Of a stretch of 7,997 nt of DNA, positions 1 through 5,768 are shown piece after piece. Under the pieces are notes generated by a model. It was not told the origin of the DNA. It searched no databases and was given only the letters and a program-made list of their open reading frames with translations. The number at the start of each line of letters is the position of its first letter. Position 1 is the first letter of the stretch. Origin of the DNA: an uncultured Halieaceae bacterium (GTDB lineage Bacteria > Pseudomonadota > Gammaproteobacteria > Pseudomonadales > Halieaceae); contig CAJXZI010000080.1 in assembly GCA_913063005.1 (NCBI GenBank), positions 1 to 7,997 on the forward strand. Direction: 5' to 3'. A program made the position numbers and the translations under genes.

Positions 1-68
1 CCCAGCAGGGTCAGCGCAAAATCGACGCCTAAGCCGAGAGCCAAGCAGGGCAATATACGCTTTGTCAC
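1..68 (-). CDS. Possible N-terminus of a leftward secreted or membrane protein (partial)
   Basis: Reading leftward from a GTG at 68-66, an open frame runs off the left edge. The visible 22 residues begin V/M-T-K-R and continue into a hydrophobic stretch (I-L-P-C-L-A-L-G-L-G). This resembles the basic-then-hydrophobic start of a signal peptide or membrane anchor. An in-frame TAG lies a few codons upstream and the GTG is the only usual start codon between them. There is no convincing Shine-Dalgarno sequence, and the start codon sits on the -35 box of the rightward regulator promoter. The frame could be chance; function is unknown. Confidence 0.3.
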   Translation of the reverse strand, partial: MTKRILPCLALGLGVDFALTLL

Positions 69-90
69 ATTCGAGTCGCTAGTCTATGAT
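62..90 (+). promoter_or_regulatory. Sigma70-like promoter of the winged-helix regulator gene
   Basis: TTGTCA at 62-67 and TATGAT at 85-90 each match the sigma70 consensus at five of six positions and are separated by exactly 17 bases. Transcription would start near 97, giving a leader of about 30 bases before the ATG at 127. The leader carries the ribosome binding site AAAGGAAAG at 115-123. Confidence 0.6.
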
Positions 91-126
91 CGACGGCAAC
101 AGATAGAGCACACAAAGGAAAGCACC

Positions 127-873
127 ATGAGCGAGTTTGCAAAAAAACCAAGTGCGCTGCTGGTGGTGTCTGATGACTATCTCGCCAAGCAGCTCACGGC
201 CTCGTTGCATATTCTTGGATATAAGACAGTACGCGCGGCACTCGCACGCGACTGTTATTCAGTATGGTCTTCACCGGAGCGATTCTCGATTTGCTTAATC
301 GATCAACACCTCGCAGACCAGCCTGGACAAGTGCTTGCCAAATATCTTGCAGAGAATCGCGCACAAAATGTAGTGCTGTTCGGGAAGCTTGATAATGCAG
401 AAAGTCGGCTGAGTCTCTATCAGGCGGGCGTATCACTTATCCTTCGAGAACCCGACGGGACTGCAGAAATTGTTGCGGCGATTTCTGCAATGGCAACGCC
501 AAGAGAGATACCGGTCACTAAAAAAGCATCAGTGGTCTCTTTCCCCTCAAAAGCCTCAAGTGGAAACGTTCCTTGGCAGGTAAAAGCGCTGCAGCGTGAA
601 CTTGTAGCGCCAAGTGGTCAGGTCGTTGCACTAACGCGTAATGAGGTGAAAGTCTGCCTAGCGCTGGCCGATTCATCGAATGAGCCTACTAACCGCGAGG
701 CACTCACACGCGCCCTTTACGGACGCTTCGATTCTTCAGCCAACCGTGCCCTTGATGCCGTTATCAAAAGGCTGCGGCAAAAAATCGTCGCGAACGTAAG
801 CGCAATTGACCCGATCACCACCCACTACGGAGAAGGGCATCGCTTTACAGCACCCATTATAGCGGTCAGCTGA
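127..873 (+). CDS. OmpR/PhoB-type winged-helix response regulator with degenerate receiver domain
   Basis: This is a predicted cytoplasmic DNA-binding transcription regulator of 248 residues. Residues 9-122 have the layout of a receiver domain: an acidic pair D16-D17 and a candidate phospho-acceptor D59 in the strand C-L-I-D. The conserved Thr/Ser position after the fourth strand appears to be G86 (V-V-L-F-G-K), and the usual Lys-Pro is replaced by R107-E108-P109. A linker of about 25 residues follows. Residues 150-245 are a typical trans_reg_C winged helix with a recognition-helix region A-L-D-A-V-I-K-R-L-R-Q-K-I and the wing motif T-H-Y-G-E-G-H-R-F. The ATG at 127 is preceded by an AAGGA-type ribosome binding site. 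The length is normal for the family. Loss of switch residues suggests altered or phosphorylation-independent activation (inference). The 3' end overlaps the small leftward gene by 8 bases. Confidence 0.88.
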   Translation: MSEFAKKPSALLVVSDDYLAKQLTASLHILGYKTVRAALARDCYSVWSSPERFSICLIDQHLADQPGQVLAKYLAENRAQNVVLFGKLDNAESRLSLYQAGVSLILREPDGTAEIVAAISAMATPREIPVTKKASVVSFPSKASSGNVPWQVKALQRELVAPSGQVVALTRNEVKVCLALADSSNEPTNREALTRALYGRFDSSANRALDAVIKRLRQKIVANVSAIDPITTHYGEGHRFTAPIIAVS

Positions 874-1084
874 CAACCGCTAGCTTTGGTTCAGCGTAGT
901 CGGCATCATTAATTTCGATAAGCAGTCCTTGCAAGCGGCACCACCGCTCAAAGTGACTTGGGTCTTTGGCATACTTGCCCGCGACACCTTCGTCGCTCGC
1001 CTCATAGCCGGAGTTTTGAAGCAATACAGACGCTACATCCAAGGTATTACCACGAGCGTCAGCTCTCATATTATGTGAAATCAC
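866..1084 (-). CDS. Small hypothetical protein, 72 residues
   Basis: I do not recognise this protein. The case for it being real is the translation start: a strong Shine-Dalgarno TGGAGGA (1095-1089) lies a few bases before a GTG at 1084-1082. The product is acidic to neutral, with no membrane segment or signal peptide and a single Cys. Its middle reads F-E-R-W-C-R-L-Q-G-L-L-I-E-I. It runs toward the winged-helix regulator and its stop lies inside the last codons of that gene (8-base tail-to-tail overlap). A perfect 16-base palindrome lies 33 bases upstream of the start and may be an operator. An alternative start is the ATG six codons in, which lacks the good ribosome binding site. Confidence 0.6.
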   Translation of the reverse strand: MISHNMRADARGNTLDVASVLLQNSGYEASDEGVAGKYAKDPSHFERWCRLQGLLIEINDADYAEPKLAVVS

Positions 1085-1420
1085 GCTGTCCTCCAGACCA
1101 AAAAAATGAATTGTTTGCTGCCCGCGCGGGCAGGAATAAAACTGAGGTAAAAAGCAGGCTTTTGCGACGGGTGTCAGCGCGTTTACTATTTATGCGAGCA
1201 CCTTTGGTGCCGCGGGTATCGTGCGACTTTTTATCGCGGCTGATATCTCTCCCACTAATCACCCTAGGCGGTTTTCGATCGCTGGACTTGCACATTACAG
1301 GCACCTTCCCTCTAGCTCTCTTTCTCCCTCGAGCCTTAAACCTAACAAGTGAAGGTTGCGGAGTCTCTCTTTATTTGCATTTTAATTTGCAAATTGCGAA
1401 ATAGATCTCAAAATGAAAAT
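1085..1420. other. 336-base non-coding stretch with several inverted repeats
   Basis: This stretch lies between the start of the 72-residue gene and the end of the sensor gene, both leftward. The open frames crossing it on either strand look like chance: many Arg/Ser/Leu residues, no family signature and no ribosome binding site. It holds the palindrome at 1118-1133, an inverted repeat AAAAGC/GCTTTT at 1150-1163, a hairpin GCACC-TTT-GGTGC at 1198-1210 and an adjoining stem GCCGCG/CGCGGC (1209-1214 with 1235-1240). It also has a pyrimidine-rich run around 1305-1330 and AT-rich ATTTGCA repeats near 1373-1402. It should contain the promoter of the small gene and the 3' untranslated region of the sensor gene. 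A small RNA is possible but not shown. Confidence 0.5.
1118..1133. repeat. Perfect 16-base palindrome CTGCCCGCGCGGGCAG, candidate operator
   Basis: The 16 bases are identical to their own reverse complement. The site is 33 bases upstream of the GTG of the 72-residue leftward gene, in a position suited to a repressor site or a leader hairpin (6-base stem, GCGC loop). Read leftward, a run of seven T follows about a dozen bases later. That is too distant for a standard intrinsic terminator, so an operator is the preferred reading. Confidence 0.5.
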
Positions 1421-3034
1421 CTAGCGGCGAATAAACCGGAGAGAATGCTCCTGGCCTGCGCCTGATTGAAGTGGCTTGGATGTCAATTCGGCACCAAGCC
1501 CAGAGACAATATTAGTTAGGAGCGCAACGGCTGCGTGATCACCGTCATCCTTTGCAGACCAGCTAATACCCGTATCGCGGCATCGAACGTAAAGTTCTGG
1601 CTGCCCTTGCATGGAGTTTTCGACCCAAACTGAGAGCTCTATAAAGCCCTCATCGGTAAAGCTTTGAGAGGCATTAATCAGAGCCAGCGCTGCTGACTCA
1701 ATCCAATATTGCGAGCCCGGGAGCGTTTCAGGCAACTCATCGTCTGCCAACAAACGACATTCGATACCCTCATCATCAGCAACCCTTACCAGTTCACGTC
1801 TGACGCTTTGGCAAAGTGCTTTGGTATAGAGGGTACCTTCGTTGACTCGCGCGGGCAGATCACCTCGTCCAGCCGCATCTGCCATAAACTGCGCATCTAG
1901 ACTTAACCGAAGCTGGCCAATTTCAGACAATGCAATATTGAGATACCGACGCTCCTCGGTATCGATGCCATCTGCACGCTTAACACGTCTCGCCAACTTA
2001 CTAACTTGCGCTAAGTTATCGATGACCATGGTGTGCAAGGCCGCTGTGAGCTCGTCTTTACTATCGAGTAAATCCCGGTAAGACCTCAGCTCACGCTCAG
2101 ACTCTCCTAAACGACGCCTGAAAAAAACCGCGATCAACCAAGCAAACCCGGTGGCAATAAGCGTAACGAGGAGCTCGGTGTAGGCGAACGAGGGACGGCC
2201 ACCTTCAAACTCCTGAATGTAGGCCTCTGTCGGTGCAATGGATACGCGCGCCCCGAACTTTTCTGAGACGATGATATCCTTTGAGTCGAGGGCTTCGGCG
2301 GGACAAGGCCTTTCGCCCACACCTGCAGAGTAATACATCAAGCAAGCATTTGAATCAGGTGCGACGTGGGTCGATCTGAGCGCCGGAATTGGCCCCAGCT
2401 CACGCAAAAATGCGTCCGTAGCGCGCTGAATGTCCAAAGCATTCACCTTAACGATAAAGACCAACTTCTCGTCAAGATTGGGGATGGTTATCAATATCCG
2501 CCTAATAACGAGGGCACCTTGGGACGTGTAAGACAAATCATTATCTTTAGAGGCACGATAGGCAATTTGATCAATGAAGGGGGGTGTCAACCCCACATCA
2601 AAGCCCTCGAGCATCGGGTGGTTTGATATCTCTTTGCCAACTAGCTCGCGGCGGGGAAAGGCGTATTCCACATAAACATCGTCACCATCTGTCGCAGAGC
2701 CAACGATGAGATGAAGATGCTGCATCGAGAGTCGCTCACCGTAGGAGTTGATCAAAGTATCTGTTGCTGCGTCGCTAAGGATATCAACACCGGCAAAAGA
2801 CCTAGCGCTCAACAGTGAGAGCAACTCATCAAGGTCTTTAAGCGCCGCTTCAACGGTGAGGTCACGGATCATTAATCTTAGTGACGCGTCCGCCTGTAAG
2901 CGCTCCTGAAAACGCGCGTCGTAAAGCGCTTGCGCTCGGTCATTAGCAGCATCCACCGAAATAAGCCCCACCACCAGAGCGACAACTGGCAGCAAAAAGA
3001 CCGCACTGGATGGCATTTGCGTAAAAAACTTCAT
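1421..3034 (-). CDS. Membrane-bound sensor histidine kinase-like protein, diverged
   Basis: Numbering here is from the ATG at 3034 (537 residues). The start M-K-F-F-T-Q-M leads into a membrane segment at about 12-27. A periplasmic sensor region of roughly 255 residues follows, then a second membrane segment at about 286-305 ending in F-F-R-R-R. A short coiled linker precedes a helical region with H334 in A-L-H-T-M-V-I-D-N-L. This is reminiscent of the H-x-x-V-x-N-N-L box of HisKA_2-type kinases, not the usual H-E-x-R. The C-terminus is GHKL ATPase-like: N454 in the N-box (A-L-I-N-A-S), D487-T-G489 for the G1 box with the second Gly replaced by Ser, and S-G-L-G-A-E-L near 511-517 for the G2 region. 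A GTG at 3070 would add 12 residues; neither start has a well-spaced ribosome binding site. It probably signals to a response regulator, possibly the one at 127-873 (inference). Confidence 0.75.
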   Translation of the reverse strand: MKFFTQMPSSAVFLLPVVALVVGLISVDAANDRAQALYDARFQERLQADASLRLMIRDLTVEAALKDLDELLSLLSARSFAGVDILSDAATDTLINSYGERLSMQHLHLIVGSATDGDDVYVEYAFPRRELVGKEISNHPMLEGFDVGLTPPFIDQIAYRASKDNDLSYTSQGALVIRRILITIPNLDEKLVFIVKVNALDIQRATDAFLRELGPIPALRSTHVAPDSNACLMYYSAGVGERPCPAEALDSKDIIVSEKFGARVSIAPTEAYIQEFEGGRPSFAYTELLVTLIATGFAWLIAVFFRRRLGESERELRSYRDLLDSKDELTAALHTMVIDNLAQVSKLARRVKRADGIDTEERRYLNIALSEIGQLRLSLDAQFMADAAGRGDLPARVNEGTLYTKALCQSVRRELVRVADDEGIECRLLADDELPETLPGSQYWIESAALALINASQSFTDEGFIELSVWVENSMQGQPELYVRCRDTGISWSAKDDGDHAAVALLTNIVSGLGAELTSKPLQSGAGQEHSLRFIRR

Positions 3035-3139
3035 GAGTAGTGATGATCCTCGACAACGAGAATGGCGCACGCCTGCTAAGATAAAACGTCAGGTAACAGA
3101 ATATAGACTTTATCGAGCGGGACAACTTAAGGAGAGCTG

Positions 3140-3595
3140 ATGGCTTTTAAATGGCTCACACGACTTATTCCAGAGGCCTCTGAGCCGGGTAAGGGCTCAT
3201 CTGACCTCAGTCGCGCAATCGCAGTCTTGATGCTAGAGGTCGCTCAAAGTGACTTCGAAGAGACTGAGGAAGAGACCAGCACCCTGTTAGCAGGCTTGAT
3301 TGAGCATGTGGGCGAGAGCGAGCAGAGGCCGCAGGACTTGCTTGCGGCCGCTCGTTCCGACAAAGCCAAGTCTGCCGGCCTATATGAGTTTACTCGACTT
3401 GCCTGCACGGAGATGAGCATGGCCGAGCGATGTATTCTCGTTGAGCAGCTTTGGCGCATTGCCTATGCCGATGGCGTTATCGATAAATACGAAGAGGCCG
3501 CAATTCGTAAAGTATCCGAGCTGTTATACGTGCCTCATTCAGACTTCATCAAAGCAAAACTGACCGCCGCGGGCGCAGCGAACAACACCCCCTAA
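3140..3595 (+). CDS. TerB-like (tellurite resistance TerB family) protein
   Basis: This 151-residue soluble, all-helical protein carries the TerB family pattern. The first helical half has the acidic cluster D38-F-E-E-T-E-E-E. The second half has the signature L104-W-R-I-A-Y-A-D-G-V-I-D-K-Y-E-E (104-119), then L-L-Y-V-P-H-S-D-F. Acidic residues in these two repeats (D38, E40/E41, D111, D115, E118/E119) are those expected to bind a divalent metal in the family. Stand-alone TerB-like proteins of this type are common in gammaproteobacteria away from ter operons, so a tellurite role is not implied. The start is well supported by AAGGAGAG at 3129-3136. It is divergent from the sensor gene and is followed 14 bases later by the DUF1643 gene, so the two likely share a transcript. 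Confidence 0.88.
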   Translation: MAFKWLTRLIPEASEPGKGSSDLSRAIAVLMLEVAQSDFEETEEETSTLLAGLIEHVGESEQRPQDLLAAARSDKAKSAGLYEFTRLACTEMSMAERCILVEQLWRIAYADGVIDKYEEAAIRKVSELLYVPHSDFIKAKLTAAGAANNTP

Positions 3596-3609
3596 CCGCG
3601 TCAAATAAT

Positions 3610-4089
3610 ATGCAATCCAGTGCCATGCTCTCTGATTGCGGTCGCTATCGATACGTTCTCAGCCGCCGTTGGGCGGATGGCGACGAATGCGTGTTCGTCG
3701 GCCTCAACCCTTCAACGGCCGATAGCGCTAAAAATGACGCGACAGTCCGAAAGTGCATGCAATTTGCCGATTCCTGGGGATTCGCCGGCATAAATATGGT
3801 GAATTTGTATGCGCGGCGATGTCGTTACCCGCAAGCGCTCACAACAAGCAAAGACCCGGTTGGGCCCGAGAATGATATCTGGCTAGCACGTGTTATTTGC
3901 GACGCACCTTTGGTGGTTGCAATGTGGGGGAATCACGGCGCCCGCGTTTACGGTGATGGCGTGCGCAGAGACCGCTGTGCAATGAACTTGCGTGATGATT
4001 GGCACTGTTTCGGTCAAACAACACGGGGCGCACCCAAGCATCCCCTATATCTTCCAAAATCAACCCCGCTTCAGCGCTTCTCGCCATAA
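3610..4089 (+). CDS. DUF1643 domain protein
   Basis: This 159-residue protein matches the DUF1643 family along its whole length. Recognisable blocks are G-L-N-P-S-T-A-D (31-38), D-A-T-V-R-K-C (43-49), the W-G-F-A-G...N-L-Y-A-R-R stretch (56-70), P-E-N-D (86-89), A-M-W-G-N-H-G (104-110) and G-A-P-K-H-P-L-Y-L (140-148). The family's biochemical function is not established; the conserved N-P-S-T and W-G motifs suggest a nucleotide- or sugar-related pocket, but that is speculation. The start lacks a clear Shine-Dalgarno sequence; the fifth residue is a second Met that could be used instead. It lies 14 bases after the TerB-like gene, consistent with translational coupling in a two-gene operon. Confidence 0.85.
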   Translation: MQSSAMLSDCGRYRYVLSRRWADGDECVFVGLNPSTADSAKNDATVRKCMQFADSWGFAGINMVNLYARRCRYPQALTTSKDPVGPENDIWLARVICDAPLVVAMWGNHGARVYGDGVRRDRCAMNLRDDWHCFGQTTRGAPKHPLYLPKSTPLQRFSP

Positions 4090-4146
4090 ACCTCCAGCAG
4101 GCTTAAAGGATCGCTAGGCGGATTGAGATAGGGCAGCGACGAAGAA

Positions 4147-4209
4147 AAAAGTAGACGCACGTGAGGCAAGGCGCAGCCCGAACCAATGGCTTATATGAGC
4201 GCTACTTTT
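4147..4209. repeat. Imperfect inverted repeat between the DUF1643 and crotonase genes
   Basis: AAAAGTAGaCGC at 4147-4158 pairs with GCGCTACTTTT at 4199-4209, giving 11 base pairs with one bulged A. The arms enclose about 40 bases. The right arm ends in four T, so the element could end the TerB-like/DUF1643 transcript, but the long loop and short T run make it a poor standard terminator. The remainder of 4090-4290 shows no gene. Confidence 0.4.
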
Positions 4210-4291
4210 GCAACACCTTTTACAGCACCGCGGTTTCCCATAAGCTCGGGTGAGAGTGTGGAATTCTGAGAGCAACGAGTTCAACGCCTCG

Positions 4292-4297
4292 CATAAT
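4292..4297 (+). promoter_or_regulatory. Weak candidate -10 box (CATAAT) beside the octamer repeat
   Basis: CATAAT matches the -10 consensus at five of six positions and overlaps the first repeat unit by two bases. No acceptable -35 box lies 16-18 bases upstream. If it is used, transcription would begin inside the repeat and the leader would be only about 25 bases. Confidence 0.25.
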
Positions 4298-4327
4298 AAA
4301 GAGATAAAGAGATAAAGAGATAAAGAG
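4296..4327 (+). repeat. Four perfect tandem copies of ATAAAGAG abutting the crotonase start codon
   Basis: The 8-base unit begins at 4296, 4304, 4312 and 4320, all copies identical, and the ATG follows immediately at 4328. Each copy contains the Shine-Dalgarno-like AAAGAG. The copy at 4312-4319 ends 8 bases before the ATG, a workable spacing, while the last copy touches the start codon. The array therefore seems to be the ribosome binding region itself. Short perfect tandem repeats of this kind can change copy number by slipped-strand mispairing. Confidence 0.9.
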
Positions 4328-5107
4328 ATGGCTTACCAATTCATTACCCTCGAAACATCAAATCGCATTAGCGTTCTTACCCTCAACAGACCCAACGCGA
4401 ATAACGCATTGAACCGCGCGCTCACCCTTGAACTTATCGATGCTATAAACGCTGCAGATGCGTCCGAAGAGACTGCTGTGATTGTTATCACCGGCGCGGG
4501 AAAGGCGTTTTGTGCTGGCGTGGACCTATCAGAACTCAATGAGGACAGCTGTGTATTAACCGACGAATGGTTGGGAACAGAGTCACCGCTCTCAGTCGCA
4601 ATGCGCACCTGTAAAAAACCCATTATTGGGGCGGTAAATGGTGCCGCCGTCACGGGTGGCTTCGAACTTGCCCTGGGCTGTGATTTTTTATATGCGAGCG
4701 AGAACGCACGATTCGCCGATACACATGTCCGCGTGGGAATACTTCCCGGATGGGGGCTGTCACAAAAGCTCTCACGTATTATTGGCTTAGGCAGAGCCAA
4801 AGAGCTTAGCCTGTCGGGCAACTTCATTTCGGCTCAAGAAGCTTTCCGACTTGGGTTGGTTAACAAAATCTGCTCATCCGATGAACTCATCCCAGACGCC
4901 ATTACCACAGCCCAGCAAATTGCGGAGTCAGAACTGACAATGGTCATGGCGTATAAGGCACTTATCGATGATGGCTATGACAGCGCATTTGGTGAGGCGC
5001 TGAAGCTTGAAGACGAGCGCTCCACGCGCTGGGCTCAAGACGTGGACTACAGTGTCATGGCTGAGCGTCTTGCTCAGCTGCGCTCAAGAGCAAGCAAACA
5101 ACGCTAG
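4328..5107 (+). CDS. Enoyl-CoA hydratase/isomerase family (crotonase) protein
   Basis: This 259-residue cytosolic enzyme of the crotonase superfamily acts on acyl-CoA thioesters; hydration of an enoyl-CoA is the most likely reaction. Seen directly: the N-terminal T-L-N-R-P motif (18-22), the CoA-binding and oxyanion-hole segment G-K-A-F-C-A-G-V-D (58-66), and the second oxyanion segment with the first catalytic Glu (G110-G-F-E113-L-A). The second catalytic Glu of rat-type crotonase (E164) lines up with H133 in F-A-D-T-H-V-R-V-G-I-L-P-G-W-G. This F-A-D-T-H variant is known in a subset of proteins annotated as enoyl-CoA hydratases, so the exact reaction and substrate are uncertain. The length is normal. 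It appears to be a single gene; its ribosome binding region is the octamer repeat. Confidence 0.88.
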   Translation: MAYQFITLETSNRISVLTLNRPNANNALNRALTLELIDAINAADASEETAVIVITGAGKAFCAGVDLSELNEDSCVLTDEWLGTESPLSVAMRTCKKPIIGAVNGAAVTGGFELALGCDFLYASENARFADTHVRVGILPGWGLSQKLSRIIGLGRAKELSLSGNFISAQEAFRLGLVNKICSSDELIPDAITTAQQIAESELTMVMAYKALIDDGYDSAFGEALKLEDERSTRWAQDVDYSVMAERLAQLRSRASKQR

Positions 5108-5193
5108 CGTATGACGAATACCATCAGAAAAATAACAATCAAGGCTACTAACTCAATACGAAGATAACGCTCTAGCCACTTTCGCCACATCAT
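5104..5193 (-). CDS. Possible 29-residue single-span membrane microprotein
   Basis: From an ATG at 5193 (a second ATG follows at once), the frame encodes a short basic N-terminus (M-M-W-R-K-W-L-E-R-Y-L-R). A continuous hydrophobic segment follows (L-V-A-L-I-V-I-F-L-M-V-F-V-I), ending in Arg and stop. This is the layout of a small inner-membrane protein with one span. GAGG lies 10 bases before the ATG as a moderate ribosome binding site. The stop overlaps the stop of the crotonase gene, tail to tail. I do not recognise it. Composition and topology favour a real gene, but at this length chance cannot be excluded. Confidence 0.42.
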   Translation of the reverse strand: MMWRKWLERYLRIELVALIVIFLMVFVIR

Positions 5194-5291
5194 TACGCGC
5201 TCGCCTCGCTGACTCAACTATCGACTCTCGGTGCACTATGGCAAATTGAGGCAAAAATGTAACGTAATCCACCTGCTAATTCTCACCAGGC

Positions 5292-5322
5292 TATACTAGC
5301 CGCCCTGCGAGCTAGAGAGCTC
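5292..5322 (+). promoter_or_regulatory. Candidate -10 box and leader hairpin of the four-cysteine gene
   Basis: TATACT at 5292-5297 is a good -10 box. No clear -35 box lies at the right distance. Transcription would start near 5304, just before a small hairpin GAGCT-AGAG-AGCTC at 5309-5322. The ATG is at 5348. The rest of 5194-5291 shows no gene. Confidence 0.35.
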
Positions 5323-5347
5323 CAGACTAACTAGTGAGCAAACGCCC

Positions 5348-5509
5348 ATGAGTAATCAAAACAGCCAGCCCCGCCCACTTCCCTGCCGAGGTTGCACAGA
5401 ACAGTGCCCCAATAGGGAGAAATGTCTCGGCGCACCCTGGCGAAAACAGATGTTGGAAGGCGACGATGTGCGGCTAGGCAAAGCAACATCGAAGAGTGGA
5501 AAAGCCTGA
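5348..5509 (+). CDS. Small four-cysteine protein, likely metal-binding, 53 residues
   Basis: This protein does not carry a name I can give with certainty. It begins M-S-N-Q-N-S and has four cysteines, C13, C16, C20 and C26, in the pattern C-x2-C-x3-C-x5-C (CRGCTEQCPNREKC). G-A-P-W-R follows, then a charged, lysine-rich tail. Such close cysteine spacing in a short cytoplasmic protein suggests a single zinc or iron-sulfur site (inference). It is preceded by a -10-like TATACT 50 bases upstream; the ribosome binding site (GTGAG) is weak. It stands alone, converging on the DUF3094 gene with 46 bases between. The cysteine pattern differs from the DUF1289 family, which was considered. Confidence 0.65.
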   Translation: MSNQNSQPRPLPCRGCTEQCPNREKCLGAPWRKQMLEGDDVRLGKATSKSGKA

Positions 5510-5546
5510 CAGCCCTCCATAAGTTCGACATTGGACGACTAAATGA

Positions 5547-5569
5547 TAGCGGTTGTTAATAAACACCCG
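5547..5569 (-). terminator. Weak hairpin at the end of the DUF3094 gene
   Basis: Read leftward, GCGG-G-TGTT and AACA-A-CCGC form a nine-position stem with one G-A mismatch and a TATT loop. It spans the stop codon. No U run follows, so termination activity is doubtful; it could serve as a 3' end stabiliser. Confidence 0.25.
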
Positions 5570-5768
5570 CCATTCGTGCGAGTAACTGACTCAAAAGGGA
5601 AAAACCTGTCACTACCGATATCAAGAGCACGACTAGCAAAATAGGGCGAAAGGGCTTTTTGTCAGTCGAGTTCACACCGGTGGATATAACGTGATCAACC
5701 CGCGCCTGATCTTCAGCCCTCAATACGGGTTCGTTTTTATCCAAGTCCTTTCTTACTTCATCGCTCAT
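5556..5768 (-). CDS. DUF3094 family small membrane protein
   Basis: This 70-residue protein matches the DUF3094 family, known from gammaproteobacteria and of unknown function. Seen: an acidic N-terminus, the motif A-E-D-Q-A-R-V-D (18-25), G-V-N-S-T-D-K-K-P-F-R-P (31-42), and one membrane segment at about 43-64 (I-L-L-V-V-L-L-I-S-V-V-T-G-F). A short C-terminal tail ends A-G-V-Y. The frame stays open upstream to a GTG at 5819. The extra residues are basic and unlike the family, so the ATG at 5768 (or the one at 5774, two codons earlier) is preferred; GGAT lies a few bases before it. It is divergent from comF with about 200 bases between. Confidence 0.8.
   Translation of the reverse strand: MSDEVRKDLDKNEPVLRAEDQARVDHVISTGVNSTDKKPFRPILLVVLLISVVTGFSLLSQLLARMAGVY

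Noticed and set aside
1147..1165. Intrinsic terminator at AAAAGC-AG-GCTTTT
   Set aside because: The stem would have to close on a two-base loop, or lose its G-C pair to open a four-base loop, leaving a weak A-T stem. It is not placed directly after a gene end.
1071..1304. 77-residue leftward open frame overlapping the start of the 72-residue gene
   Set aside because: It is highly basic with no family signature, and it overlaps the better-supported GTG start with the strong ribosome binding site.
958..1404. 148-residue rightward open frame
   Set aside because: It covers the opposite strand of the 72-residue gene and the structured non-coding region. Its composition is Arg/Leu/Ser-rich with no recognisable family and no ribosome binding site.
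3140..4089. Tellurite-resistance operon
   Set aside because: Only one TerB-like gene is present, with no terC, terD or terZ partner. DUF1643 is not part of that system, so a tellurite role is not supported.
4333..4827. 164-residue leftward open frame opposite the crotonase
   Set aside because: It is a mirror of a clear crotonase coding frame, with Ser/Ala/Pro-rich composition and no conserved motif.
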